This document shows, in pieces, positions 35,429-44,023 of a DNA stretch of 64,000 nt. Source of the stretch: Candidatus Zixiibacteriota bacterium (lineage in GTDB: Bacteria; Zixibacteria; MSB-5A5; GN15; JACZUZ01); contig JAJRPM010000002.1 in assembly GCA_024280775.1 (NCBI GenBank), forward strand, positions 124,001 to 188,000, read 5' to 3'. A program made the position numbers and the translations under genes. Every line of letters starts with the position of its first letter. Position 1 is the stretch's first letter. Under the pieces are notes generated by a model, which was not told the DNA's origin, did not search any database, and worked only from the letters and a program-made list of their open reading frames with translations.

Positions 35429-36166
35429 CTATTCGCCACCTTCATCATGGTCATGATCTGCGTCATGACCGGATTCTCCAGATTCGGAATGGTCTCCATC
35501 GTGCCCATCACCGTCATCGTGGTCAGCGCCTTCAGCATGGTCGTCGTCATGGTCACCGTCGTCATCATGATCGCTTTCCTTTGGGATTTCCATTTGGTAG
35601 CGAGAATATACTTCCTTGATAGCGGCGGAACTTTGCTCTATCCAGCCAAAGAGCTGTTCCTGCTTTTCACCCTCGATCAGGGTTCCCCAGTGCATCAGGC
35701 GATATGAAAAGAGCGGCATCTCGCCCTCTGTAACGACCTTTTTTAGTTCTTCTAGCTGGGCCATTTGTGTTGCGTGCCCACCAAAAGGAAATCCTTTGTC
35801 AAGATCCAGATGCTTGCGAGCCTCTTCGATGTCATCGTCGATCATCTGTTTGACAATCGGCAGAGAATGGTACCAGGGAAACTCGGTTTGGGCGCTGTGA
35901 CAATCATAACAACTGTTCTTGAGCATTGGTTCTACGGCGCTATAGGACATTCCTATCGCCGTATAAACACTATCAAGCGAGACGCTAAACAAGGCGAGTT
36001 TCTCATTGGTCTGTCCTGTAGTGTCTACAACCGGAGGCTTTTCAGCGGATTCATCGTGTTTCTTGCCTCCATGTGAGTAGCCTGCGGTTACTAAGGCGCT
36101 CCATAGAAGTAACGGCGCCACGATGACTTTCCACTGTTTGATGTGTCTGCTAAATTGGTTTTTCAT
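35429..36166 (-). CDS. Haem-binding-domain protein (c-type CxxCH) with His/Asp-rich tail
   Basis: 245 residues, exported ('VIVAPLLLWSALVTAGYSHG'). The core matches the haem-binding domain family: 'CYDCHSAQTEFPWYHSLPIV' with one CxxCH c-type haem site and 'DIEEARKHLDLDKGFPFGG'. The last ~50 residues are almost only His, Asp, Gly and Glu, a likely metal-binding or buffering tail that compositionally stands apart. It would depend on the Ccm system encoded at 26.5-29.6 kb. It lies six bases upstream of rnhA. Confidence 0.87.
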   Translation of the reverse strand: MKNQFSRHIKQWKVIVAPLLLWSALVTAGYSHGGKKHDESAEKPPVVDTTGQTNEKLALFSVSLDSVYTAIGMSYSAVEPMLKNSCYDCHSAQTEFPWYHSLPIVKQMIDDDIEEARKHLDLDKGFPFGGHATQMAQLEELKKVVTEGEMPLFSYRLMHWGTLIEGEKQEQLFGWIEQSSAAIKEVYSRYQMEIPKESDHDDDGDHDDDHAEGADHDDGDGHDGDHSESGESGHDADHDHDEGGE

Positions 36167-36190
36167 GAAAACTATCCTTTGGTAAAAGGG

Positions 36191-38254
36191 TTATTTAAGA
36201 TATTTATCGAACCATTTGGAAATCCAATGGAGACGCGCGACTCGTCTGTCGGGACGTCCATGACGCGAGAGTCCGTGCGGTTCATCGGGGAAACGCACCA
36301 TCTCAACTGTCTTGCCCAGCCACTTGAGTTTTACAAAGAGTTGCTCTGCTTGTTCAATGTGGCAACGTAAATCTTTTTCGCTGTGAATTATCAATAGAGG
36401 CGTTTTTACATTTTTGCCAAGATAGGTGATTGGCGAACACTTGCGATAATTCTCAGGGTTTTCCCAGGGTTGGCCGTCGAATTCACGGTATAGTTCATAG
36501 CCGATATCCGACGAGCCTACAAAACTGGCAAGATCAACAACCGAGCGCTGAGTTACTGCGGCTTTGAAGCGGTTGGTGTGGCCAATCGCCCAGTTCGTCA
36601 TGTAGCCGCCGTAGGAGCCGCCGGTGATTCCGAGTTTGTTTTGATTGACGAATTTCAAATCTGACAGATAGTCAGCGGCAGACATTACATCTTTGTAATC
36701 CAAATCACCCCAGCCGCCACATATAGCCGCCGCGAATGTTTCGCCGCGTCCGTTGCCACCGCGCGGGTTGGTGTAGAAGACTACATAGCCTTTTGCCGCG
36801 AGGTAGTTCATTTCATGGAAGAATGTGTTTCCGTATTGTGCGCGCGGTCCGCCATGCACTTCCAGGATCGCCGGGTAGCGTCTATTGGGATTGAAATTCG
36901 GGGGGAGTGTAAGCCAGCCCTGCAAGCGGGTGCCATCGAATCCCTTGAACCATTTCTCGGTTGTGCGTCCCATGTTGATTGACGAGAGTTTTGCGCCATT
37001 GACTGAAGTGCGCTGTTGCATTTCGCCGTCACTATGATACAGAGGCGGGATAGTGTAGAGTTCAGGCGTGCGTTTCAAGTCTGACATCACTATAGCCGCA
37101 GTTTTGCACTTTCCATTCAGCGAGAAACTCTTGACATGCATCGGGCGTTCGGTCACACGTGTCGGTTTGCCGCCGGAGCGCGTGGCGTAGAACAGATGTG
37201 TATTGCCGGTGTCACTGGCGAGGAAATAGATTCGTTTACCGTCGGGAGAGAACTTCAGCGCTCCTGAGAAAGCAGGTTCACCTGCGTCGCCGATAGTTTG
37301 GTCGGTGGCGTGACGGTCAAATTTGGCGATTATGTTTTTGGCGCTGGTTGAACCGGAGCTGGGCATCAGCCAGACATGAGTGTTAGTGACACCCCAACCG
37401 TCATCGACATTGTCATGTCCGAGGAACGCCAGTGTCTTGCCGTCAGGAGAAAGCGCCAGCGCCATTTTGGGGCCGACTGGTGATTTTAGTTTTTTGACTT
37501 TACCACCGGATGAGGGGAATACGAAAATATCGGAATAGGCTCCGTCTCGGTCTTTGTCCTTTTTGTCGCAGGAGATGAAGTAGACTTTTTTGCCGTCAGG
37601 GGAGAGAGTTGCCGACTCGTGATTCAGTTTGCCGCGACTGACTTGTTTGGCTACGCCATCTTTTGTAGCAACGCTCCATACGTGAGTCGGAGCCTGAGGG
37701 AGGTAGCCTGCTCCGTCGAGACGGTAGAAGAAGCGGGTGATGTGGCGATACAGAGGCTCTTCTCTCTTCTTTTTCTCGTCAGGTTCGTCGAAAGAGTCGC
37801 TTTTGGTGAAGGAGAAGAGCAGACGTTTGCCATCGGGAAACCATTGCAGGCCTCCGAAAGAGCCGTCAAGTTCTACAAGTTTGCGCTCAGATCCGCCATC
37901 GGCGGACATAAGGTAGATAGCGCTTTTCTTATCTCTGGTAGAGACAAAGGCCAAAGTCTGTCCATCGGGGGACCAGACGAGATTGCGGTCGGTTACTTCT
38001 CCGAAGGTGTATTGCTTGCAGGAGTGTCCGTCGATATCGTGAATATGAATGCAGGTGAAGTAGCGCCGGTGTTCATCATTGATGGTTTCGACCGTATAGG
38101 CGATTCGCTTTTCGTCGGGGCTGATGGCCGCTTCGGAAACCAGCTGGAAATCATACAAATCCTCAGCTGTCAGGGAATGTTTGGTACTCTTGCGGGACAC
38201 TCTATTTTTTGCGGCCTTGTTTTTTGAATTCTTAGCTTTCGCTTTGGGTGCCAT
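36191..38254 (-). CDS. S9 family prolyl oligopeptidase / acylaminoacyl peptidase
   Basis: 687 residues from ATG 38254, chosen because GAAGGGA lies eight to nine bases upstream; a start at 38311 lacks this. The N-terminal ~25 residues are Lys/Ala-rich. A WD40/TolB-like beta-propeller follows ('AISPDEKRIAYT', 'VWSPDGQTLAFVS', 'TLSPDGKKVYFIS'). The C-terminal alpha/beta hydrolase has the nucleophile in 'GITGGSYGGYMTNWAIG', Asp in 'LLIIHSEKDLRCH' and His in 'FPDEPHGLSRHGRP'. No signal peptide is seen, so it is probably a cytosolic oligopeptidase. It stands upstream of the haem protein by 24 bp. Confidence 0.92.
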   Translation of the reverse strand: MAPKAKAKNSKNKAAKNRVSRKSTKHSLTAEDLYDFQLVSEAAISPDEKRIAYTVETINDEHRRYFTCIHIHDIDGHSCKQYTFGEVTDRNLVWSPDGQTLAFVSTRDKKSAIYLMSADGGSERKLVELDGSFGGLQWFPDGKRLLFSFTKSDSFDEPDEKKKREEPLYRHITRFFYRLDGAGYLPQAPTHVWSVATKDGVAKQVSRGKLNHESATLSPDGKKVYFISCDKKDKDRDGAYSDIFVFPSSGGKVKKLKSPVGPKMALALSPDGKTLAFLGHDNVDDGWGVTNTHVWLMPSSGSTSAKNIIAKFDRHATDQTIGDAGEPAFSGALKFSPDGKRIYFLASDTGNTHLFYATRSGGKPTRVTERPMHVKSFSLNGKCKTAAIVMSDLKRTPELYTIPPLYHSDGEMQQRTSVNGAKLSSINMGRTTEKWFKGFDGTRLQGWLTLPPNFNPNRRYPAILEVHGGPRAQYGNTFFHEMNYLAAKGYVVFYTNPRGGNGRGETFAAAICGGWGDLDYKDVMSAADYLSDLKFVNQNKLGITGGSYGGYMTNWAIGHTNRFKAAVTQRSVVDLASFVGSSDIGYELYREFDGQPWENPENYRKCSPITYLGKNVKTPLLIIHSEKDLRCHIEQAEQLFVKLKWLGKTVEMVRFPDEPHGLSRHGRPDRRVARLHWISKWFDKYLK

Positions 38255-38604
38255 TTGGCGATTCCCTTCATTTTCGCTGATTCGCCGATTCGAATCAAAC
38301 ACTTTGAGCAATGTAGGGCGTTTATAGCGACTGGCGCAAGTGTTTAGCTGGAGGACAGTTACGCAGAGCGTTTTGGTCGGGATAATTTGAATACTAAATT
38401 GTACAGTTTTGGTTGCCTGTTTGGTGAACTTTCATATATTAGTGGCCGTTATGCTAGGGGGCTGGTATAACATGCGATTGTCGGTGGCGATAGCTAAAAC
38501 GCAAAGAGCTCCGACTGAAAATCATCAAAACAGTTCGAATAATAACAGCTTCGTCTAAGCCCTTGAACAAGAAATACTCGAAGTAACTGAGCAGGAGAAT
38601 CACT
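38255..38604. other. Intergenic region, 350 bp, between divergent genes
   Basis: This must hold divergent promoters for the S9 peptidase and the E1 dehydrogenase. I see no gene, strong hairpin or recognisable riboswitch. AGGAG at 38593-38597 is the ribosome-binding site of the E1 gene. Confidence 0.45.
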
Positions 38605-40905
38605 TTGGAAACGCTGGAACTAATAGAGTCAGTAACACATTACGACACCAAGAACAAGAAAAAGGCGCCGGCGAAAAATGAACGTTTGGCGGCTTATGCC
38701 AATCTTACGCCTGCGGATGTAAAGAATATGCTTCGTTCGATGTTGCTGGCGAGACGTATTGAGCGTGAGGAGAAACTATTACTTCGTCGCGGGTACACGA
38801 GATTTTTTATCGGTTGTGGTGGCAAGGAATTAGCTGATGTAGCTATTGCTCAATTTACGACTTTGACAGACCCGTTTATCGGTTACTATCGTGACAAGGC
38901 TTTAGATATACACCGCGATCAGAGTTTGGTGCGTGAGAAAATCTACGAAGCTATCGGCGATGCGCGTGGTCGCGCCTCAGGTGGTGTGTCAATTCCGGCT
39001 CATCCGGCATTTCCAGAGTTGAGTATTCTACCGACAGCGTCTTCGACAGGTTCACAGGCGATGCCGGCAATGGGAGTTGCCTGCGCTATCAAGAATCCGA
39101 CTCCGATTTCGACTGAGTCAAAGTATCCGGGAGGGGCTTATCCTAAGGATGCGGTGACCGTATGTTCTATCGGTGATGGCGCTACTTCATCGACTGAGTA
39201 CCATCGCGCGGTATTCAATTCTGTGCAGGACAAAGCCGCTATTGTTTGGAGCATATTGAACTGTGGTTGGGCGATTTCGGTGTCTGTTGACGAGCAGTAT
39301 CCCGATGGTGACCCGACTACTCAATTCAAAGGTTACGAAAAGTTGGGATTGAAGATTTATCACATCGATGGAACCGATATCAAAGACACGCTCAAGCAAT
39401 TGCCTGAGGCGATTCGCTACACCCGCGAGGGCAACGGACCTGTCGTTATCAATTTCAAAGTTACCCGCGAGGGGAGCCACTCAGGTTCTGATGATCAATC
39501 ATTCTATATGCACCCTGATGAACAGGCGTGGCATACTGAGAATGACGCTATTCTCAAAACCTGCCGGACTTTGATTGAAGATAAGATTGTCACTAAGGAT
39601 GAGATCGCCGAGCTATGGGATGAGTTGGACAAAGAGGTCTCAACTATTTCCGCTGAGGTTTTGGAAACCTACCAGACCAAGACTCCGGAAGGGATCTTTT
39701 CGAAAGTTAGCAGTTACGATTGGGAAAAGACTCAGGCGACCTGGAGCAAGTATCGCTCGGCAATGAAAGAGTCACGCGAAGATCTCTTTAAGAAATTCCA
39801 CAAGGCGGGTTATTTTAGTTCACCTGAGGTTCCAGAGAAACAGGGGCCGATGACGTTTCGTCATATTGTGAATTACACGCTTTTTGATATTTTTGCTATG
39901 TCCACTGATGCAGTCATGTTTGGCGAGGATGTCGCTGACTGGTCGGGGCGTATGATTAAAGAGAAGAAGTTGCGCAAGAATATGAAGGGCAAAGGTGGTG
40001 TGTTTCTGATGAGCAAGCATCTTCAGGACGCCTTCGGCAATGATCGTTGCTGGAACACCTCGTTGGACGAAGCCGGAATTCTTGGTCGGGCTATTGGTCA
40101 TTGTTTCCAGGGGCGTCGTCCATTGCCGGAGATTCAATTCCTTGACTATATGTCACCTGCCTATCAAGTGCTCAAAGATCGTATAGCTACTATGAATCAG
40201 CTTTCGAATGGCCAGTGGTCATTGCCGATGGTAATCCGCACCACTTTTGGCGGATATAAGCAGGGCGCTGGCGCATTCTGGCATTCTGAGTCGAATATGG
40301 GCACCTGGATGCAGATGCCTGGATTACAGATTGTTACACCGTCGAATGGCCGCGATGCGGCGCTGTTGCTTCGCACCGCATGGGCCTCGGATGATCCGGT
40401 CTTGTTCTGTGAGTCAGTGGCTTTGTATAATCGTCATGATTGGGAAGGAATTCCTTTGGAGACCGAGTATCCTGAGATTGATGAATTGCTGCCATTTGGT
40501 GTTGGAGCTACGTATTTGGCTGAGAACACTGATTGTGCGATTATCACTTACGGCGCGACCGTGGCTATGTCGCTCAAAGTTGCGGAGATTATGCGTGAGA
40601 AGGGTGTTGGAGTGCGGGTAGTAGACTTGCGCACTTTGGCTCCGCTTGATAAGGACATTATCCGCAAGACAGCTGAGGAATGTGGCAGAGTGGTAATTGT
40701 CACCGAGGACAGATTCCCCGGTGGTTGCGGACCGACAATTTCAGCGGTTATCACCACTAGCGAAGCCCTTGACTCATTGGAGGCTCCGATAAATATCGTG
40801 CATGCGATGAATGCGCGAGTCGCGTATGGTAGCGATGGTGACGATGCGTGTTTGCCAACGATTGATAAGATTGCAACGGCAGTCAGCGAGACGGTTAACT
40901 ACTAA
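38605..40905 (+). CDS. Fused 2-oxoacid dehydrogenase E1 (alpha-beta), thiamine-diphosphate dependent
   Basis: 766 residues from TTG 38605, seven bases after AGGAG. The alpha half (to ~400) has 'HRDQSLVREKIYEAIGDARG' and the ThDP motif 'CSIGDGATSSTEYHRAVFNS' through 'LNCGWAIS'. The beta half (from ~410) has 'FGEDVADWSG', 'CWNTSLDEAGILGRAIG', 'PEIQFLDYMSPAYQVLKDRI' and 'LRTLAPLDKD'. Such fused E1 proteins occur in Bacteroidetes-type bacteria and act on branched-chain 2-oxoacids or pyruvate. E2 and E3 genes are not adjacent, so substrate is unassigned. A terminator follows. Confidence 0.93.
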   Translation: METLELIESVTHYDTKNKKKAPAKNERLAAYANLTPADVKNMLRSMLLARRIEREEKLLLRRGYTRFFIGCGGKELADVAIAQFTTLTDPFIGYYRDKALDIHRDQSLVREKIYEAIGDARGRASGGVSIPAHPAFPELSILPTASSTGSQAMPAMGVACAIKNPTPISTESKYPGGAYPKDAVTVCSIGDGATSSTEYHRAVFNSVQDKAAIVWSILNCGWAISVSVDEQYPDGDPTTQFKGYEKLGLKIYHIDGTDIKDTLKQLPEAIRYTREGNGPVVINFKVTREGSHSGSDDQSFYMHPDEQAWHTENDAILKTCRTLIEDKIVTKDEIAELWDELDKEVSTISAEVLETYQTKTPEGIFSKVSSYDWEKTQATWSKYRSAMKESREDLFKKFHKAGYFSSPEVPEKQGPMTFRHIVNYTLFDIFAMSTDAVMFGEDVADWSGRMIKEKKLRKNMKGKGGVFLMSKHLQDAFGNDRCWNTSLDEAGILGRAIGHCFQGRRPLPEIQFLDYMSPAYQVLKDRIATMNQLSNGQWSLPMVIRTTFGGYKQGAGAFWHSESNMGTWMQMPGLQIVTPSNGRDAALLLRTAWASDDPVLFCESVALYNRHDWEGIPLETEYPEIDELLPFGVGATYLAENTDCAIITYGATVAMSLKVAEIMREKGVGVRVVDLRTLAPLDKDIIRKTAEECGRVVIVTEDRFPGGCGPTISAVITTSEALDSLEAPINIVHAMNARVAYGSDGDDACLPTIDKIATAVSETVNY

Positions 40906-40936
40906 AGTCCCATATTGTATAGACATTTGGTCTTTT

Positions 40937-40991
40937 GAGCCGCCTTACGGGTAGTATTTGTATACTACCGATTGTGAGGCGGCTCTTTTTT
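40937..40991 (+). terminator. Intrinsic terminator with nested hairpin after E1 gene
   Basis: Outer arms GAGCCGCCT and AGGCGGCTC (nine pairs) enclose an inner hairpin GGTAGTAT-TTGT-ATACTACC and are followed by six Ts. It lies 31 bp after the E1 stop. Confidence 0.9.
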
Positions 40992-41153
40992 GTGATATTC
41001 CAGGGGCTCGTCCTGCGAAGTGTAGTTGGCGTATAGAGTAGTTTCTAATTGACTGGCGCGGTAAATCGCCCGAAGTTGTCGTAGCTGGTCGACTAGTCGA
41101 TACTTAGGGATATAAGAGCGAACGTATTAGATAATACTCAGCAACTAAAAGTA

Positions 41154-42644
41154 ATGTATAGAGAAACCCTTAATCCCCACCTTGACTCGAGTAGGGGCAT
41201 CCAAAGCATCCACCTACTCTGGACTGGCTTGATACTGTTGACAGTCCTACTCTCGGTCCTACAGTTTTTTGTGAACCCGACTTTCCTAATCGGCGGCCTA
41301 ATAGGTATTGCCGCCGGGGCATATACGATGACTCGCCCATATTTTGGCCTATTGTTGTATTATTTTATTATGGTATTGCGCCCTGCGGAACTTGTACCGG
41401 GACTTCAGGCGGCGGGGATTGAGAAGATAGTTGTTGGTATGTTGGTTGTATCCTATGTGATTGTGTCTCTCTTAAAATTCAAGCGCATCAACATAGTTCT
41501 GCATCCGGTCTTGTGGGCAATTTTGGCATTTTTTGGAGTTCAAGTTCTATCGATGTTTGTGTCAGTAGAGCCAACTTTGACATTCGAGCACATCATAGAG
41601 TACGGAAAGGCAATAGTCTTCATTTTGTTAGTCGTGCAGATTGTTAATACGCCTGAACGATTCAGAGGGTTCATTTGGATGCACATCATTTTGATGGCCT
41701 ACCTAGCGATTTCAGGAGTCATTGCCTACATGACAGGCAACGTGATTGTTGCTCAGGGTATTGAGCGAATCAAGAGTTTAACTAGCGCGGGGGGAGATCC
41801 GAATTCATTAGCGGCCTCCATGGATATCGCTCTTCCTTTTGTGCTGGTTTTAGTGCGCCGGGCCAAGACAGTTTGGCTAAAAGGTGTGTTGGTAGTATTT
41901 GGTTGTTCTATGGCATATGCAGTTATTTTATCAGGATCTCGCGGCGGACTTTTGGGATTGTTGGCCGGCCTGTTTTTACTGTGGTTGACATCCAAGCAAA
42001 AGGTTCTTTATGCGGCTGTAGCTGTGGTGGCTACTTTCGCGGCGGTGTCGTTTATGCCTAAGCAGTATATAGAGCGTTATTCTACTATAGCCAATTATGC
42101 AGAGGGTGGCGAAGTCGATGAGTCTTCTCGTTTACGATTAGAAGGTTGGCAGGCAGGCTGGGAGATGTTTTTGGATCACCCGATAATGGGAGTTGGAGCC
42201 AACACTTTTGGCTGGGCTCACGCAGAAATGTACTCTCCCAATTTCCAGCGAAACAGCCTCAAGGCGCATAGTATGTATTTTCAAATTATAGCGGAGTTAG
42301 GATTTGTCGGGGTTGTTAGCTTTGTCTGGCTCTTGTTTATGGTTGTCCGAGACAATATTAGGATGCAAAAACGTTTGCTTGGTATGGGAGAGGAAGGTGA
42401 ATGGTTCATTGGCGTCTCGCGGGCTATCATCATTTCTATTTTTGTGCTGTGTATAACTGCGGTTTTTGGCCACTCCCTTTATCGTTTCCACTGGCTGTTG
42501 GTCGGGGCCTTAACTGTAGCAATGTACCGAGTCGCTGTGGTACCGACAAAGGATGGTCTCAAGGGGATAGATAAAGGGAAGGATGATGAGGGTGGTTCGG
42601 AGCCGGAGGACAAGCTTCAGTTTCCGGCTGCCAGTGTGCGCTAG
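41154..42644 (+). CDS. O-antigen ligase/polymerase family membrane protein
   Basis: 496 residues with ten or more membrane segments. The Wzy_C/WaaL-type domain is marked by 'GGDPNSLAASMDIALPFVL', 'LSGSRGGLLGLLAGLFLL' and the large periplasmic loop 'DHPIMGVGANTFGWAHAE' with 'LKAHSMYFQIIAELGFVG', including the conserved Arg and His. Such proteins join or polymerise undecaprenyl-linked glycans or glycosylate proteins. A methyltransferase, a secreted putative glycosidase and a flippase nearby suggest a surface polysaccharide region. A charged, Lys/Glu/Gly-rich tail ends the chain. Confidence 0.87.
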   Translation: MYRETLNPHLDSSRGIQSIHLLWTGLILLTVLLSVLQFFVNPTFLIGGLIGIAAGAYTMTRPYFGLLLYYFIMVLRPAELVPGLQAAGIEKIVVGMLVVSYVIVSLLKFKRINIVLHPVLWAILAFFGVQVLSMFVSVEPTLTFEHIIEYGKAIVFILLVVQIVNTPERFRGFIWMHIILMAYLAISGVIAYMTGNVIVAQGIERIKSLTSAGGDPNSLAASMDIALPFVLVLVRRAKTVWLKGVLVVFGCSMAYAVILSGSRGGLLGLLAGLFLLWLTSKQKVLYAAVAVVATFAAVSFMPKQYIERYSTIANYAEGGEVDESSRLRLEGWQAGWEMFLDHPIMGVGANTFGWAHAEMYSPNFQRNSLKAHSMYFQIIAELGFVGVVSFVWLLFMVVRDNIRMQKRLLGMGEEGEWFIGVSRAIIISIFVLCITAVFGHSLYRFHWLLVGALTVAMYRVAVVPTKDGLKGIDKGKDDEGGSEPEDKLQFPAASVR

Positions 42645-42657
42645 ATGTTGAGTTGCA

Positions 42658-43548
42658 CTATTCAGGCTTGACTAGTATTGCATTGACGACTGAGGTAAAA
42701 AACTCTCGGATTCCGGGAAACCAAACCAGTGGCCTGATTCCGCGAATAGGCACTTGCTCCAACTTCTCTATTCGCAGGCCGGACTCGCGCGTGAGTCGCA
42801 TGAATCTCGAAACGGTCATTTGATTCAATCCACCTTCGACTTCGTGGTATTTCTGCGCGCCGTCGGTTTTGTAGAGTGAGCGTACGTTCATTATTGTTCG
42901 TTGTGAAAAAAACAAGTGGGCCCATGGCCGTTTCATCATAAAAAACATATGCACACCTCTGGGATGGTACCAAGGTGGTCCCCAATTGAGGTAGAATTTT
43001 CCTCCCGGTCGGAGGGTTCTTTTTGCTTCGGTAAGAATAGAAAGCGGGTCGTCAAAATGCTCAAATGAATCCTGACTCGTAACTATATCAAAACTGTTGG
43101 CTTGTAGCGTTGAGAAGGACTCGGTGGTGAAATGTAAGCGTTTCTCCAAATTTAGCTCGGACAACATTTTCTGTGTTTCCTCGAATACTGGTCGTATCTC
43201 TAGGCCTACTGCCTCACCCAATCCGGATTTAACTAGGTTGAGCAGGAATTCTCCTTTGCCACAACCAATATCAAGTAGGCGCAGGGATGATAGTTTTTCG
43301 GCGGGGAAGCAGTGGATGTCACGTTCAAGGTGTTGTAGGGCAGTTAGTTGTCTGGGTTGATTCTCTTGGCGGTCATCAATGTCAGGATTGTATGTTCTTC
43401 CTGGTGGGGGGAAGCAAAAGAATCTAAGCAAGATTTTCTCGGGAATGCGCAATCTGTCTATGGCTAGATGCTGTTGGGCGCCAGTCTCGGTGGGTTGTTT
43501 CATGGGTTGTTTGGTCGTTCTTTGCTTTTTGCTATTCCTGTTCCGCAC
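42658..43548 (-). CDS. Class I SAM-dependent methyltransferase
   Basis: 296 residues at most; ATG 43503 (281 residues) is an alternative start. The SAM-binding motif is 'RLLDIGCGKGEFLLNLVKSG', followed by 'FDIVTSQDSFEHFDDPLSIL' and 'LRPGGKFYLNWGPPWYHPRG', the standard class I order. It converges on the O-antigen ligase-like gene with 13 bp between stops. Similar proteins methylate sugars or lipids in polysaccharide clusters, which fits the neighbourhood, but no substrate is indicated. Confidence 0.88.
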   Translation of the reverse strand: MRNRNSKKQRTTKQPMKQPTETGAQQHLAIDRLRIPEKILLRFFCFPPPGRTYNPDIDDRQENQPRQLTALQHLERDIHCFPAEKLSSLRLLDIGCGKGEFLLNLVKSGLGEAVGLEIRPVFEETQKMLSELNLEKRLHFTTESFSTLQANSFDIVTSQDSFEHFDDPLSILTEAKRTLRPGGKFYLNWGPPWYHPRGVHMFFMMKRPWAHLFFSQRTIMNVRSLYKTDGAQKYHEVEGGLNQMTVSRFMRLTRESGLRIEKLEQVPIRGIRPLVWFPGIREFFTSVVNAILVKPE

Positions 43549-44023
43549 AGAGTATACAATGCGAGGTCCGCTGTCGGCAAGTCTTCATGAATCTGCGCTT
43601 AACTAACGTGGCTTCCAGTGTCCATTTATGTGGACATAGACGCGATTCCTGTTTGAGAAATAGTTTTTTGTGTTGTTTCATAGCTCAATAACTGTTGTTT
43701 ATTTTGATTATCCGGGCGTTCTGATGTAGTATACATATTGGTGTCGGAGCCGTCACTCTTGCCCCGAAGACACCAAGTACTTTCCTGACTGCTCGATTGT
43801 TGAACCCGATGTCAGATTTGTTAACTAATTACCGCCTTGAATCGCTTGGATTACAGAATGTGCCTTTCCGAGACGATAAGATATTAGGGTAAGTCAGAGT
43901 TTTCGATGGCTAGGTTACAAGAGCCAATTCGAGCCTCTAAGTAATCGCAGAAAAAATTATTGCCTATTGCCCAAGGGCCGGGTAGCTAGAATGTATAAGA
44001 TAACCGAATCACGGAGATACTAC
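43549..44023. other. Intergenic region, 475 bp, between divergent genes
   Basis: No gene is seen. An inverted pair TTGGTGTC (43738-43745) and GACACCAA (43769-43776) with a 23-base, internally unpaired spacer is the only structure noted. The ribosome-binding site GGAG for the next gene lies at 44013-44016. The region should hold divergent promoters. Confidence 0.4.
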
